Below are positions 12,182-26,136 of a stretch of DNA of 64,000 nt, in pieces (the first letter of the stretch is position 1; each line of letters begins with the position of its first letter). Source of the DNA: Nepenthes gracilis (taxonomy: Eukaryota; Streptophyta; Magnoliopsida; Caryophyllales; Nepenthaceae); contig BSYO01000014.1 of NCBI GenBank assembly GCA_033239525.1, positions 17,530,021 to 17,594,020 of the forward strand. The letters are read 5' to 3'. The notes beneath the pieces were generated by a model. It ran no database searches and was not told the DNA's origin. It saw nothing but the letters and a program-made list of their open reading frames with translations. Made by a program: the position numbers and the translations under genes.

Positions 12182-14240
12182 TTTTAAATTTATGATATAA
12201 TATCTTTTCATATTTAATTTTTGTTTATAAGCTCCTGCATGTTCTAAAAACATAATTAAAATTCCCTACATGTCCTAAAATTTCACATAATTGCCCTACA
12301 TATTTGTTAATAAAATGAAATTTTGCAAATTCTATGACGTCGCTGATTTTCTACAATGTTTGCTAATTTCTCTGTCTTATTTTGCTAAAAATAGTTTTGC
12401 ATATTTAAGAAATTTATAATTCAATATTCCGTGTTAAAAATTTACAGAATTTAAAGAAAAAAAATTTATAATTATATTAAGAATTAAGAATATTTTCTCT
12501 CGATTGATAAAATACAAGATTATAAAGAATTATGTAGAATTTTTATAAGTATTGAATTATGGTAATAGTTAAGCGGGTAGTATATTATGGTATACTTTAG
12601 TATATTATAGTGAAAATTGAGATTTGAATTTATCATCTGTGGGTGAAAACGACGTTTGGTCCCGTTTACAGGGTTATATATTTGAAAGTCTACCTATGAG
12701 TCTTGAATAGTAACGTACGATCTTTGATTGTATAAAAATAAATATAACCTGGGTTTTGATTATCCACTACTTTAATCGATGAGGCACTACTGGCCCTTAA
12801 TTCCTAAGAAAATCATATTTCACTATGATTTGATGATATGAATTGAATAATAACATGATAAGTAAATATGAAAAGTTAAGAATATGTATTATTATGGAGT
12901 CTTATGGTATTGTACCGGAATTTGATACATTGTTTCTTTCAATATGTTTCAATTGTAAATTATATGTATTTAATTGTAAAATTATATGCCTTATTAAACT
13001 TTTGACTCACTTCTTACTTTTATTTTATTAACTCATTTAGATGAGAGACACGAATACTTGTAAGATGGTTAGGATTGAAGAAAAATCTATTCGAGGATCT
13101 TAGAATTAGAATTATAAGATATTGATGTTGTATTTTAAATCATTCGGATAGTAGTTAATATGTTTATATTATTCAGATAACTGTTTGTAAACGTTGAGTT
13201 GAAAGTTGGTTAATTGGTATTTTATGGATATTGTTTATGAAATTTAGAGACTTATAGAGCCAGGATGCTAGTTGTTCGTCAGTAGATAACTGTCGATTTT
13301 AATTCAATTGATTTGTGTATTCTAATTTTATATGAATTAAACATAATTTTTTACGTAAGATTCGATACGATAGTTTGGGATGGTGTCAAAGCCACATGAT
13401 GAGGTGGCATATTTTGGGTCCACTGTTTGATTTATATTATTTTATTTTTGTCAGTCGAGATATCGATGTGAATTTCACATTCAATATTAATTAGATGGTT
13501 AATTGGATAATTATCAATATTATTATTAATTGTTAATGATGAGATTAGTATTTGGGACGGTGATAGTATCGATAATAATGATATTATGTAACAGCGATGA
13601 TTAGATTTGATCAAAATTAAACTTAAATTAAGCTAAACAATTAAAAATAATATCTACTATCATTAAAATCAAGTTTGGCTTGGCTAGGATTTGGTCAAGT
13701 TTTATCTATTTATGAAAGCTTCATAATTTAAACATGTCATAAGAATTTTTAGGCCGACAAATATAGTCCAATAAGATTATTTGATTTTAATCGAGTTTAA
13801 TAATAATATTGCTAGTAATGGTAGCGACAATTACAACAATGTTACAGTGACATTGTGATTTTAGAGTCATGTCGTCTACTACAATGGTAGAAATATCGAC
13901 TATGGAGGTGTGGTTTGGACATCGGTGGCAGCCATGACAATAATGCTTATGTTGGTGTATATATGTATAATAGTTATTTTTGAATAAATTGAATAAGTTA
14001 ATATTTATATTTTAAGAAATAATATCTATTTCTTATGATGATGTTAATAATTATTCCTATACAAAATAAATGAACTATACATCTAATTTCACGAAAAAAT
14101 GTTTTTTTTTTTTTTAAAATCTAACTATTATCCAAATTTTTGCGCTGGAGAGCGGAGAGTCAGATTTGATACTTCGCAAATACCAGTTCGAAATTACATC
14201 GATGTGGAGGCTATGAACTCCATACGTTATAAGAACCAGC
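12182..14240. other. AT-rich intergenic DNA, no gene seen
   Basis: No open frame here looks like a protein, and I found no RNA gene. The stretch around 12960-13250, from TTTTGACTCACTT onward, resembles the downstream half of the Tekay-type LTRs (compare 8340-8760). It may be a decayed LTR, but I could not find ends or target duplications. Confidence 0.4.
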
Positions 14241-14249
14241 CTTATCATC

Positions 14250-14466
14250 GCACCATATATTTCGACTCGCCCTCTGCCGCTATCCTCCTATTCTCCCTCC
14301 AGACCTCTCACAGTAGCCTGCTGGAAGGAGTCGCGGGAGTAGCACAGAGAGACGAAAGTAAACACTAAGCTCCCCAAACGAAACATATTCCCAACACAAC
14401 TGCGAGGAGACCTAAGCAGGGGAGCAGCTATAGCAGTGTAACCACGCAAAATTTCCAGCAATTTGT
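14250..14466 (+). promoter_or_regulatory. Probable core promoter and 5' leader of the helicase gene
   Basis: A TATA-like CATATATTTC lies at about 14254-14263, some 210 bases before the helicase ATG. It is followed by a CT-rich stretch (14267-14310), as is common near plant start sites. The leader contains no in-frame ATG. The assignment rests on position and motif only; transcript ends are not visible. Confidence 0.35.
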
Positions 14467-17400
14467 ATGGCTTCTTTGTCTGTTGCTGGTGTTTCATCAG
14501 TTTCTCCCTCTCTCGAACTTTATAGAATAAACAGGAGTCCTCTTGCCCTACCATTTTCCGACAAGCCTCATTTCAGCGGCCGTAAAGCGCACGCTGCGAC
14601 TCCGGTTAGGAATTTAAGGTTCGCTTCGTCGGCAATTGCGACGCCGAACTCGGTCTTAAGCGAAGAGGCTTTCAGGGGACTCACAGGTGATTTCTCGAAG
14701 GATTCAATTGATGTTAGCGAAGGGGAGTATGAGGAGGAGTTTGAGAGTGAAGATGAGGGTTCTGGAGTAAGTGAAGGTGAGCTTTCTATTGACAATTTGG
14801 GACTTCCGCAGAAGCTTGTTGACTCTCTGCATAAGCGTGGCATAACTCATCTCTTCCCTATTCAGGTATCTTTTTTTTTTTTGGTGTTTCATTTCTCTGA
14901 TTTTATTTTTGTTGATTTTCATAATTTTTGTGTTTTTGTGGTTGTTTCAAACTTAACGTAGTTCTTCCGTAGAATATACTATTATTCTTCGATACTGAAC
15001 GAACAGCACTATCTCATGGGATGAATCGGCTGATTAACATGGCATTGTAGTGCTTTACGCTTGACCAATCAGTCACTAGTTCTATTCCTGGGAAGCCACC
15101 ACACTAATTATCGTCCTTTAACGCACGATACGCTTGATGCCTTAAGAAAATTTGCATGAGAGGGTTTCATGCTCTAATATTCTAAAGGTGATTGTTAGAT
15201 TATTTTTTAGTGAAAACATGTTAGAATGAGCATTTTTGACCAACTATTTCTTCTGAAGTCTTTCCATAATAAAAATCAGCTTTTAGTGAAGTAATTTTGT
15301 GCCCTCACATGGGATTTCTTCCCTTTAACTCCAATAAGTGCTTGAGTGGGTTTAAAATTACTAGCAATAAGTGTTTGGCTGATATTGTTCTGGTATGTTC
15401 ATAATTGTAAGTGTGCAGAATTTAGACTTATTTGTTGTGGATTCTGAACAAGACAAGGAATTTTAGCCATGGGAGTATCTGTGAATTCTTTCAATATTGT
15501 ATAAGATTATTCATGGGTTTGATCTGTCTAAACCAATAGCTTTTGAAGTTAGGTTTGGTGCTAGGCAGAGCAATCTAGTTGTGGAAACAATCGCTGGAAC
15601 AGAGGTGTTGTGGAAACAATAGCTGGTACAGATCTATCATGGATTGCTAGTGTGTCTGTACTATGTATTATGGCTTTTTTCATGCTGTGTTCCATAATTC
15701 AAATGATCTCAACTCCATTGGATCCAAACAGATCAACAATACCAAATGCACATAGTTGAAACATACAGGGTCAGTAATTGTAAGCTACTGTCTCTTCTTA
15801 AAAAGTTTCAAACCGGCTTTATTCAAATGACTTATTTTTTGAATTTTGTGAAGTGTTGCCTCATTTACTTGATTTGGGTGGATAATTGGTTTTTCCTTTT
15901 TAACATCTTAGAAAAAAGGAATAATTATTTCTTTCTTCTTCAGGCTGCCTTGGGCAACTGAAGAGCTCAACAACATATCCCGATAATAGGTTTCCCTTGT
16001 CAAAGTAGTTTACTTATGGCTAGCAAAATTTTCATGTAAAGGTTTGGTTACTGAGAAGTATGCTCATGAGAGGTGTAATTCACTTTACATTTCCTCTTAT
16101 TAAAACTTCATTTAGTCCTTTCTTTTGCTAGATGCAGGTGCTGTTATGTTTTTTTTTTTTTCCTTGGGCTTATTTTTTCTTGGCATTTGTTGAAAGCTTT
16201 TTATTTTTTCATGTTGGGTGTATCTTGGCTTTGGGTTATTACTTCCTCCCTTGTTACATATTTTTTGTCTTTTTACCACCGTGATTGACATGTATGATAG
16301 ATCCATGTTGAACAAGAGATTAGAATTAGATGCTTTTCTTATGCCAACCCTTTCCGTCATGTACTCATAAATTTAAAACGAAAAACCTCCACTATCCTTA
16401 TTAGTATTCTTGACATAAATATTCCTAAATGGTAGGGTCATGGGTGTGGGTTCATATCCACTCTTCTAATGAGATTCCTCTTGCCATGGCTGTGAATTTT
16501 CTTCTGTTATGTATTCTGTTAGTTCCATGAGTTAGTGTTTCTTGATTTTGTGGTCCTAGGAAAGTTAACTGGAAGATGAGTGTCTTTGCTTATTGGTAAC
16601 GTAATTTTTTTCACAGGTCAACCTTTAAAATTTCTTCTTTGGTTTTAGATTCATAATTGTCGAATAGTTGTGGAGTCAAAAAATTTCATTTTCCCCATTT
16701 TGTTTGTGCATATTGTATCATGGATCATAAGTTCTTTTGATAAGGCAGAAATTGTTTGATTGATATATCTGCCCTTGGAAAGGAACTTGTAGGTAATGAG
16801 AGCAAAAAAAATAGTCTGACAGTGGGTGATTGTTAAGTGCAAAGAGTTTCATAAGAATCAATGCTGCATAGATATTTAATTTAAACCTGTGACATTTTAT
16901 TGTAGAGCAATAAAAATGCGAGAGTAATAAATGCAAATATTGTTTTTTATTCAATTTGCTCTAAAACTGGAGAAGATTTTCATCGGCCATCAACATAATG
17001 CCCAAAAGTATGCCTTCTAAAACCAATAGTCTCTATCTCAAGTTCTTGGAAGAAAAAAGAGGAGGGAAAAAGGCTTGATAGCCACAACTTACTAATTGGA
17101 GATATACTGTAGTATGCTACTGAATTGTGTTGTAAGATATGCTTGATAAATTCTATGCTGTTGTCCGTTAAGGTATATTATGTGATCTGAACTCATTTCC
17201 TTAGAAATTTGTAGTATCACGTGTAGTATTGAGTGCAATCATGGTCATATGTTTTAGCGAGCTGTGCTGCTTCCTGCACTGGAAGGCCGAGATCTCATTG
17301 CCCGTGCAAAGACTGGGACTGGAAAGACTTTGGCTTTTGGGATCCCAATAATTAAGCGCCTTTATGAAGATATTGAAGAGAAAGGTTCCTTAAGGTAGTT

Positions 17401-20400
17401 GTAGTTTTTAATAGATTGAAATTGTTGCTAAATCCTTAGCATCTCATTAATTTATTTGTTTGAAGGCGGTCTGGACGGCTTCCAAGGTTATTGGTCTTAG
17501 CACCAACCAGAGAGCTAGCAAAACAAGTGGAGAAGGAAATCAAAGAGTCCGCACCTTACTTTGATACCGTTTGTGTTTATGGAGGTGTTTCTTATAATAT
17601 TCAGCAGAATGCACTTAATCGTGGAGTTGATGTGGTTGTTGGAACTCCTGGTAGAATTATTGACTTGGTCAATAGTAACAGCCTCAAATTGGGTGAAGTT
17701 CAATATTTGGTCCTCGATGAAGCTGATCAAATGCTTGCAGTTGGGTTTGAGGAAGATGTGGAAGTGATATTGGAAAAACTTCCATCAAAGAGGCAGAGCA
17801 TGCTTTTCTCTGCTACTATGCCTGGTTGGGTGAAGAAACTGGCTAGGAGATATTTGGACAATCCTCTGACGATTGATTTGGTAATATTCTGTCCATTGGT
17901 CTGCATTGCTATAATGATTCTTTTGTTTATGCATTAAGCAGTGATATTTACATTTGTTTGTACTTCTTTGTCTTGCTATTATTATGTTGTTTACACAAAT
18001 TATTCTTTGTCAGAGTTTTGGTTCAGCTCTTGTGAATAGAGAGAATATTTTGTTTTAAGAGGCTAGATGTTTGATGAACAAATATGTTTCCTTAGATGGG
18101 GAAATTAATGGTTTACATGTGAAATGAGAATAAATACCCCTCTGTTTTGTGTAAGCAACAGTGATTTCACATTTTTGATTCCATATGATTGGTCTAATGT
18201 TCAAAAGCATTCTCAATCTTATCTTGTGATCTTAAGAACTCACAATTGGGAGTAATTGAAAACTGTCATCCCTCCATTTGATGCTGGAAAGTTTTAGAGA
18301 GCACAATCTTTAAAGATAGCTTCCTCAACATTCTCTTATGTTTATCTCTTGCCTTCCTGGATTGGTTATCCTAAAGTGCAATGTCAATAGCATCGATTCT
18401 TTTAATTAGTTGTTTCTTGATTGATGAGTATTGAAATTATCAAAATACTTAAGAAGCACTACTTTCTCTGCATTTTCAATTAGATCAAGTTTTGTTTTAT
18501 GCTCTTCGTGGGAACCAGCTGCCGGAGCTTTTATTGGAAAGTCTCTCTTCTCCTGTCCAAAGAGATTAACTTCACTACTTTCCCTCCAAATTCTCTTTTG
18601 ATTGCTTAACTTTCATGTTGGAGGATCCCATCTCTTCTCTTCAAGAAAAACTTTTTGTCCTTTTCACTACCGAAGAAAAATGAGAAAAAGTTCTTGCTGT
18701 GTCTCAAATCTTTGTAAATCTTTTTTACTTTGATTTTGCATGCATTTATGTGCCGTTTTTGTGGGATTCACATGGTGGACCATCTAGAACTGAAACATCC
18801 TCAAATATTGGTTTCGGGCTCTCCAATAAGATTATTTCTTAGTATTGTGATAAAAATGGTGATATGTGGCTGTATCAGTGGTATATAGAGATTTATCGGC
18901 CGAAAGTTTTTCTAATAGGTTTTGATGTATGAAAGAACTTTGTGCCCGATATGTCACTACCAATATTTATCATCCATGATCCTCCTATATATTGATTCTC
19001 ATAGGTGTTGACTTGAGACATTGAAAAGCAGAAATTAATGCAAGAATTTTGGGGCTGAGGTAGTATAAGATTATGTTCTCTATTCTCTGGTGTTAAGTTG
19101 TCCCGCTTGATGGTTTCTGTGTGTTCAATAAAATGCATGTTTCTGGGTGTGCGAATTGTTGCTCTGTGGTTGCATTGTGAATGCATTTTTTTCACCACTT
19201 GTATTTGATACTTGAATACTCATTTATTTGGTTAGGCTATATTTCAACAGATTGACAGTGTTACTTGGACTACAAATTCATTTGAAATTCCCCTCCTGTT
19301 TGGTTACACTGTACCCATTGACAACCTACTGTTCAAGCAGAAAAAGTCCTAGCCACTATGTATAGTAGAGGTTACTTCTTAAGACAAAAAGGGGATATAT
19401 TACAAAGGCCCCATGAAATTGTCATATATTGGGGGACTGGTGGAAAACAATATGGGTTATCCTCATATCTGCATGATGATATTCATAGTTTTGTGCATAT
19501 GTGCGTGCAGCAGTTTGCTCTACCTTCTCTAGTAGCATATATTGGTCTCTGAGCAGCATGCTGTCAATTCTTTAACTGCCTTGCATGGCTGATTCTTTTT
19601 TATTTTTTATTTTTTATTTGTGTGATATATTTATCTGTCCTAAGCATCAGTTGCACTTTTAGTATTTCAGTGGATTTTTCACGCATTAGCTACTAAAAGG
19701 TCATATACTTTAGAGTTGGATAAAAATATGTTACACAATGTCAACTTTTGTCTGTTTCATTATGAGATTGGTTCTGGCTTCGTGCATGTTTCATATGTGT
19801 CATTACTAAAAGGGAAAGTGGATATCCTGAATATCATGGAGCTGGACTGCGGGATATTAATGATTGAGCTTGTCAAACGAAGAGCTGTTTTCTTGCTTTT
19901 TGTTACTCTTGTCACCTTGCTCATAGTTTGCTATTTCTAAAACAAGGATTTGGTAGCAATTTTGCTATATTTAGAGGGAACATACATGCATAGAAGAAAC
20001 AAAGAATTTGGCCACATGCAAGGTGGGCTTGTCTTTATTCTCTTCAATGTATTCTGTGTGCGTGGCTTTCTTTGTCCATCATCTATTATCCTTCTGGCGT
20101 GCACATTCCTTATCATTGCAGTTATTATTAAGGACAGAGGTCTTCTTGTTGACATACTAATATGTATTGCATATGACTTTGTCGAGTTAATGATTTGTTA
20201 TTGGGGATTTGCTGCAAAGGGGATTTAGTTGTGTGTTGCTTTTGATTAAATACCATAGGTTGGCGACCAGGAGGAGAAGTTGGCTGAAGGAATAAAACTT
20301 TATGCAATACCGACTACTGCAACTTCTAAGCGTACCATTCTTAGTGATATTATTACGGTATGAATGAGATACTCCTGCTTGGTTTCGATCTGTTAGCTTC

Positions 20401-23400
20401 GGTTGTTTCCTTTGCATCTTGAGATATGCTACTAATTTATCTGTTTGATTCTTGATGTCATAACATTAACTTGATGTGAAAAATGGAGAGGAACATATTC
20501 TGACGGGTTAAGTGATAGATTTGCTAGATTATGTGGAGTTTTCATCATTTGATGGGATGAAAAATTTTAGTCATGGCAGTTTTATGTGCATACATGATGA
20601 CATCTACGTTGTGAATAGTGGTCAAGTACGGCACTGTATGTTTTTTATTGACTTACAGGTATTGAAAGGCTGTTGGTTAACCATAAAAATTGAATCAGTG
20701 TCAACTATTGACAACAATGCAAGTCCTACTAGATGTGATGGCTATATGAGCCTCATTTGTTTTCCAGTTGATCCAAAAAAGGATTGAAAGTTGAAGGATA
20801 TCAAAACCTTCTAATTACCTCCCTCTAAGCCTTTCTAAGTCTACCCCACTCCTTGTTTCTGTTAACCTTGATCATAATAAAAGTTTTCAGAGGATTACAT
20901 TTCATTCCCACTAAGCCTTTATAAGTCCACCCAATCAAATTTTTTCACAGGATTACATTTCAATTGCCTTGACTATATTAAATGTCCTTCCTTTGTTTTT
21001 ATTGCTTATACGTGCTGCTTCTACGCCCTGCAGATGTGTTTGTTCTCTTTTTCATCTATTGTCTATAGTTGCTTTTTTAATATGATGTTTTAGTCTGGCA
21101 AGATTTTGATCTATGGGTGATCTAGCATACCTGTCATCTGTCCTATCAGATTTTCCTTTTAATTTTAAAGATATTTGACAATCACAAGAAACTCTGGCTC
21201 ATTCTTCCCGTTTAACAAACTTATCTAAGCTGTATGCATTCGACATTCTGTAGTTTCTCATGTGTTATACTAATAGATCTAAAATTTTAAGCATGTATTA
21301 GCTGCAGAAAGTTTTTTTGACCAAATTTTAACTGGTTTTTCATTGCTTCTCCTAGACTCTAAGAATTTGTACTTCATGATTGGCTTTTCACTTTTACTTG
21401 TCTTGAAAAGATTGAAGTTTTAAAAGCCTTTTCCGCCAATTCTAACTTTTAATTTATCTCTGCTGAGAAAATTGAAAGAAAGTTTGGACTCTTGACTCTG
21501 TTACTTCTCTAGTTTCATCAGTTGGTTGTTTGATGAAATGGGCAGCCCAGTTTAACAAACTGGGCAATCTTCCTGTTTAACAAACTTACCTAAGCTGTAT
21601 GCATACGACATTCTGGAGTTTCTCATGTGTTATACTTATAGATCTAAAATTTTGAGCATGTATTAGCTGCAGAAAGTTTTTTTGACCAAAATTTAACTGG
21701 TTTTTCATTGTTTCTCCTAGATTCTAAGAATTTGTACTTCATGATTGCATTTTCACTAATACTTGTCTTGAAAAGATTGAAGTTTTAAAAGCCTTTTCTG
21801 CCAATTCTAACTTTTAATTTATCTCTGCTGAGAAAATTGAAAGAAAGTTTGGACTCTTGACTATGTTACTTCTCTAGTTTCATCAGTTGGTTGAGTTTTA
21901 AAATGTTTTTTTTTTTTTGGTCATTTGATTGGATGGGAAAATTCAGCTGGCAGTACTTCATTTGGATTTTGTCACACCAATGCTGTAATATCTTGTCATG
22001 TTTTCAGGTTTTTGCTAAGGGTGGGAAAACCATTGTATTCACTCAGACAAAACGAGATGCTGATGAAGTCTCTATGGCTTTGACAAATAGCATTGCTTCT
22101 GAGGCATTACATGGTGATATATCTCAACATCAGAGAGAGAGAACATTAAACAGTTTCCGACAAGGAAAATTCTCTGTGCTTGTTGCCACAGATGTTGCAT
22201 CTCGTGGGCTGGATATACCAAATGTTGATCTGGTTAGTCAATGAAACTGCTGCTCAATTTTGAGTTCGATATATATTTCTTTATTTTTTGATTATGAGCT
22301 GATGTATGTGTCAATATGTTTGAAATTATTTAAGCCTTTGACAAATGATATGACAAACCTGAAATTGTGTTTTGTATAAGACCTTTGTCCTGCTTATCTC
22401 CTCACTTGTCTTGTTCATCTGCTAACCTTGATGTTCAAATTGTGCTTTCAGCACAAGAGAGATTGATGGACATCCTCTCTTTTTTCCAGATTATTCATTA
22501 TGAGCTCCCCAATGATCCAGAGACTTTTGTGCATCGTTCTGGTCGTACAGGACGTGCAGGAAAAGAAGGCACTGCCATTCTGATGTACACTAGTAGCCAG
22601 AGGAGAACAATACGATCTCTTGAACGAGATGTGGGTTGCAAGTTTGAGCTTATAGGTGCACCAACCATCAAAGAGGTTTTGAAATCATCGGCTGATCAAG
22701 TGGTTTCTATGCTTAGTTGTGTCCATCCAGATTCTGTTGCATTCTTCACACCAACTGCAGAAAAATTGATTGATGAACTAGGAACTGGTGCTCTTGCAGC
22801 TGCACTAGCACAGTTGAGTGGTTTCTCCCAACCTCCATCGGCCAGATCTCTCATTACTCATGAGCAGGTAATGGGTGTCCTTACGGTGTAATGCTGATAC
22901 TTTATAGTGTTTATTCTTGGCATCAAAAGTGGAATATCAAATTTTCAGCTGTTTCTCGTTTCCTTGTATGCTCAAATAGTTTTGTTGGTCTATATAATGC
23001 ATGTTCTTTTCTTGCATGATTTTGTGTGGACCAATTTTCTACATATGTGAGTCATAAATGGGTCTCCTCATACAATAAAAGCACTCGATCAGTGCTGCAG
23101 TAGATCTCATTATGTGAGCATATATTTCCTTTTCCTTTCTCATATCTGGTTATACAATTTGACTGATGAAATCTTACATATTCTGAAGCCTTTACTTAAA
23201 TTTGAGTGACACAGAAGTTTTGCATGCTCAAAAACATAGCACATGCTTCTCCCTGTCGTGGTGCCTGAAGTTTCCACTCCTGTATTATCTGCATTATACT
23301 CCCTTTCTTTGTCTGTTTGTCCTATTTGTCCAGTTGTGTTCCTACACCAAATGTACTTGTAAGGATTTCTTTTGTCTGTTTGTCTAAAAGACACTGCATG

Positions 23401-26136
23401 GTACCCATTTTCGCATGTGGCTGTGCTTGTGTGCCCATTAGTGTGTTATGTAGGCATTCATTTAGGGAGAATATTTTTTCGGTTGTGCTTCTCTATGTTG
23501 TCGTTCCACGTCTGGATGACACTTGGGAGTTCTTACTTCTTACACATGTCAAAGATGAAATTGAGTGACTTGTAATATATATGTCTCTGCAATGTCCTTC
23601 TCCCTTGGTATTTAGTATGTGCTCTGCTTATTCATTGTGAATGTCTTATTTCTGTATTTGATTTACATGTTTGTGTTATTAGTGTTCAACACGTTATCAT
23701 TCAGTACTGGATTCTCTGTTGCAGGGGTGGGTAACCTTGCAATTTAAGAGGGAATCTGGTTATTCAAGAGGGTTCTTATCTGCAAGATCTGTCACTGGAT
23801 TTCTCTCTGATATTTATCCTGCTGCTGCTGATGAAGTTGGAAAGATACACTTAATTGCAGACGAAAGGGTGACGTACAAATTCTTTATGATATTGCTTTT
23901 TTTTTTCTCTGTTTTTGCATATTATTTAAGCTGAAAATTGATATGCATTGGCGATATCAGGTTCAAGGGGCTGTATTTGATCTTCCGGAGGAAATTGCAA
24001 AAGAGCTTCTAAATATGCAGTTGCCACCAGGAAACACTATTTCAAAGATTGAGAAGGTTAATTGATTGTAGTATCTGTCCATTGTCTTGCAAATTAGTTT
24101 TGCATGAAGTTGGGGAGGGCCTCCTTCCCCACCATTCCGGCCCATTATTGATAGGGACCTTATCAATGCTGAAGGTGGCTTGCTTACCAAGCCACCCACT
24201 TAGTCCTGAGTGTGTACGCACCCCTTAGTTTCTTTTGGTATTCACTTTTTAGTGGTTGCAATCTCTTAAACTCTTATCAGGTGTTATTTTCTATGCTGTG
24301 ATCTCAGCTGCCTGCTTTGCAAGATGATGGGCCCCCAAGTGACTACTATGGTCGGTTTTCAAATAGAGAGAGGAGTTTCTCTGGAAGTTCCAGGGATAGA
24401 AGAGGTTCAAAGACTTCACGTGGTTGGGATAGTGGCCGAGTCTCTGATTTTGATTTCGGTGATGATGATGATGGATTTCGGCGTGGTGGTCGAAGCAACA
24501 AAACTAACAAAAGGTGGTCCCAGAACTCAAGAAACAGTGTTGATGACTGGCTAATTGGTGACAGACGATCGAACAGGTTGTCATCACCGGGAAGCAGGGA
24601 TAGGTACTTTTAGCTTCCCTATCATGCGTCTCTCGTTTCCAAGCACTTATACCCGACTCATTTTCCTATGGTCATAATTATCTTTAAAAGAAATATATTG
24701 AAAATTTCATTGCTAGAGATCGACCTAAGGAAACTTTATTGTGAAGCGAAAAAATCAAGCCAAAAAAAAAAAAAAAAACTAAATGTTATTTTTATTTGTT
24801 TTGCTTTGATTCATTGTTTATGGGCAATGTTATTTTAGGAGCAATATCACTCACCCACTCTAGCTTGTCTGAAGCCTAAACCAAATTATTGTATTCCCTT
24901 AAGCCAAATTCTTGTCATCCACGTGAAAAAATTGACTCCTGAGCATTTTCATGAATCCTACTAGCTGTGAAATTGCGAATGGGCTGTTTATTGACATAGA
25001 CAAAGGTGACCTATTTATGTTTGGCATAAGGACACAGTTAAAAGTCAACTGTTGTAAATGCATACAGCAAGCATGCATGTTTTGTGTTTGCCTGTAGTGA
25101 GTTTATACATTCACTCGTTATAATAATGATATTATGAAGAGCCTGAAAAATTTCGTGTTGAATCTCCTGGAGCTCAAACTAGTTTTAGCACACGACAAGT
25201 TTCTGACATGTTAGTAATTCTAAATTAGTGTCTCCAGCCACCATTTGCCCTTGCCATCACAGAACTTCTGTAATTGTGGCAGCATTGAGAATATGCTGGA
25301 CAGTTTGTTGGCAAGAGGCAGTATATTGGTCACGAGTCCTATAGTGAGTGATGGTTCGAGGATGTGTGATCTGTGTTGATGAAATGACCGACTTAAAGAA
25401 GAGAGGAAACTGGAAACCTGTAGAAGTTGAGTTTGTATGCATTCAAGTATCAGGTGCAGAATTACTTCATGAGGAACAAAACCTCATTATCATTATGAGT
25501 TTTGATGTCATTGTTGATACTGATGTAGCTATGGTTTATGCCCAATGTTTTGAAAAGTTAGGTGCTGATATATCCACCCAAAAAGTCTATAATACTGGTG
25601 CTTTTGAGTTTTGTCGTTTGGATGACACTCTTGAGTGACCTAGTGTCCCATCCATCAATTAACAGACTTAAATAAAAATAGATGGCTAGATAAGTGCCTT
25701 ATCATCCTGTGTATCGTAAGAGTGTCCCTAAAACATTTCCCTATCATTGAGCCTGATAGGATTGGACCTGTTAATAGTGTCATAATGACCCGGCATTCCA
25801 TGCTTATGCATGCTGTCATAATAGTGTCTTCAAATTGCATGGGATTTCAAAAGAAACCACAGGTTTGTTCCTTATGAAAGTCTTACTACAACATTTTTGT
25901 GCTTGTCCTTGCATCTCGGTTGTAGATACTGTATAACAGCCTGCAATATTTTAATGAGGAACAGAAACATAAGTGCTTTGTGTTATAGGTCCTCTCTTAA
26001 TTCATATCTTGTCCACCAAATCCGTGAATGTGTCTGACGTCTTAGTATGTCTAACAGAAGCTTTGGTGGCTCATGCTTCATCTGCGGGAGGTCTGGACAC
26101 AGGGCATCAGAATGCCCCAGCAAGCAAAGCTATTAG
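14467..26136 (+). CDS. RH3: Chloroplast DEAD-box RNA helicase, RH3 type (10 exons)
   Basis: By splice sites and frame the exons are 14467-14865, 17258-17394, 17466-17880, 20259-20357, 22008-22232, 22490-22867, 23725-23868, 23961-24056, 24308-24603 and 26058-26136. They give 755 residues, close to the roughly 750 of Arabidopsis RH3. All introns are GT-AG and frame-consistent. A serine/alanine-rich N-terminus looks like a chloroplast transit peptide, followed by an acidic stretch (about 80-110). Helicase motifs are intact: Q motif ending FPIQ (133), AKTGTGKT (150-157), PTREL (192-196), TPGR, DEAD (263-266), SAT (294-296), VFTQTK (360-365), TDVASRGLD (411-419) and [10 protein letters not shown] (440-449). 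A GUCT domain follows (about 552-640), then an RG/RS-rich tail and a CX2CX4HX4C knuckle (736-749). In Arabidopsis this ATP-dependent helicase acts in group II intron splicing and 50S ribosome assembly in plastids. The start at 14467 is the first ATG that gives the transit-like N-terminus. Retroelements flank it, but no exon is disrupted. Confidence 0.95.
21203..21894. repeat. Tandem duplication inside RH3 intron 4
   Basis: Two direct copies of about 326 bases, 21203-21528 and 21568-21894, lie 365 bases apart with few differences. Both start TCTTCC(C/T)GTTTAACAAAC and end CATCAGTTGGTTG. They are wholly intronic, between exon 4 (ends 20357) and exon 5 (starts 22008), and have no protein-like frame. 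The close similarity suggests a fairly recent local duplication. Confidence 0.9.
21545..21565. repeat. Perfect hairpin in the spacer of the intron duplication
   Basis: GCCCAGTTT, then AAC, then AAACTGGGC: nine-base arms with a three-base loop. It lies in the 39-base spacer between the two copies, and its TTTAACAAAC core repeats the opening bases of each copy. It may mark the joint of the duplication. Confidence 0.7.
26058..26136 (+). CDS. RH3: Last exon of RH3: zinc knuckle
   Basis: Exon 9 ends at 24603 after AG, two bases into a codon, and the next bases are GTAC. The acceptor CTAACAG ends at 26057. Joining AG to A restores an arginine codon and the frame continues S-F-G-G-S, then [20 protein letters not shown] and a TAG stop at 26134-26136. 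This matches the C-terminal knuckle of known RH3 proteins. The in-frame TAG at 24611-24613 then lies in the 1454-base intron. A transcript that keeps the intron would give a protein about 23 residues shorter, without the knuckle. Confidence 0.93.

Noticed and set aside
19950..20228. A 92-codon hydrophobic frame in RH3 intron 3
   Set aside because: T-rich intron sequence gives hydrophobic translations by composition, and the frame starts at no plausible promoter.
24604..24613. Stop codon TAG as the end of RH3
   Set aside because: A consistent splice to 26058 restores the known zinc-knuckle C-terminus, so this TAG is best placed in the intron.
25348..25638. A 96-codon frame inside the last RH3 intron
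   Set aside because: No domain and no conserved character. It lies between exons 9 and 10 and is probably chance.
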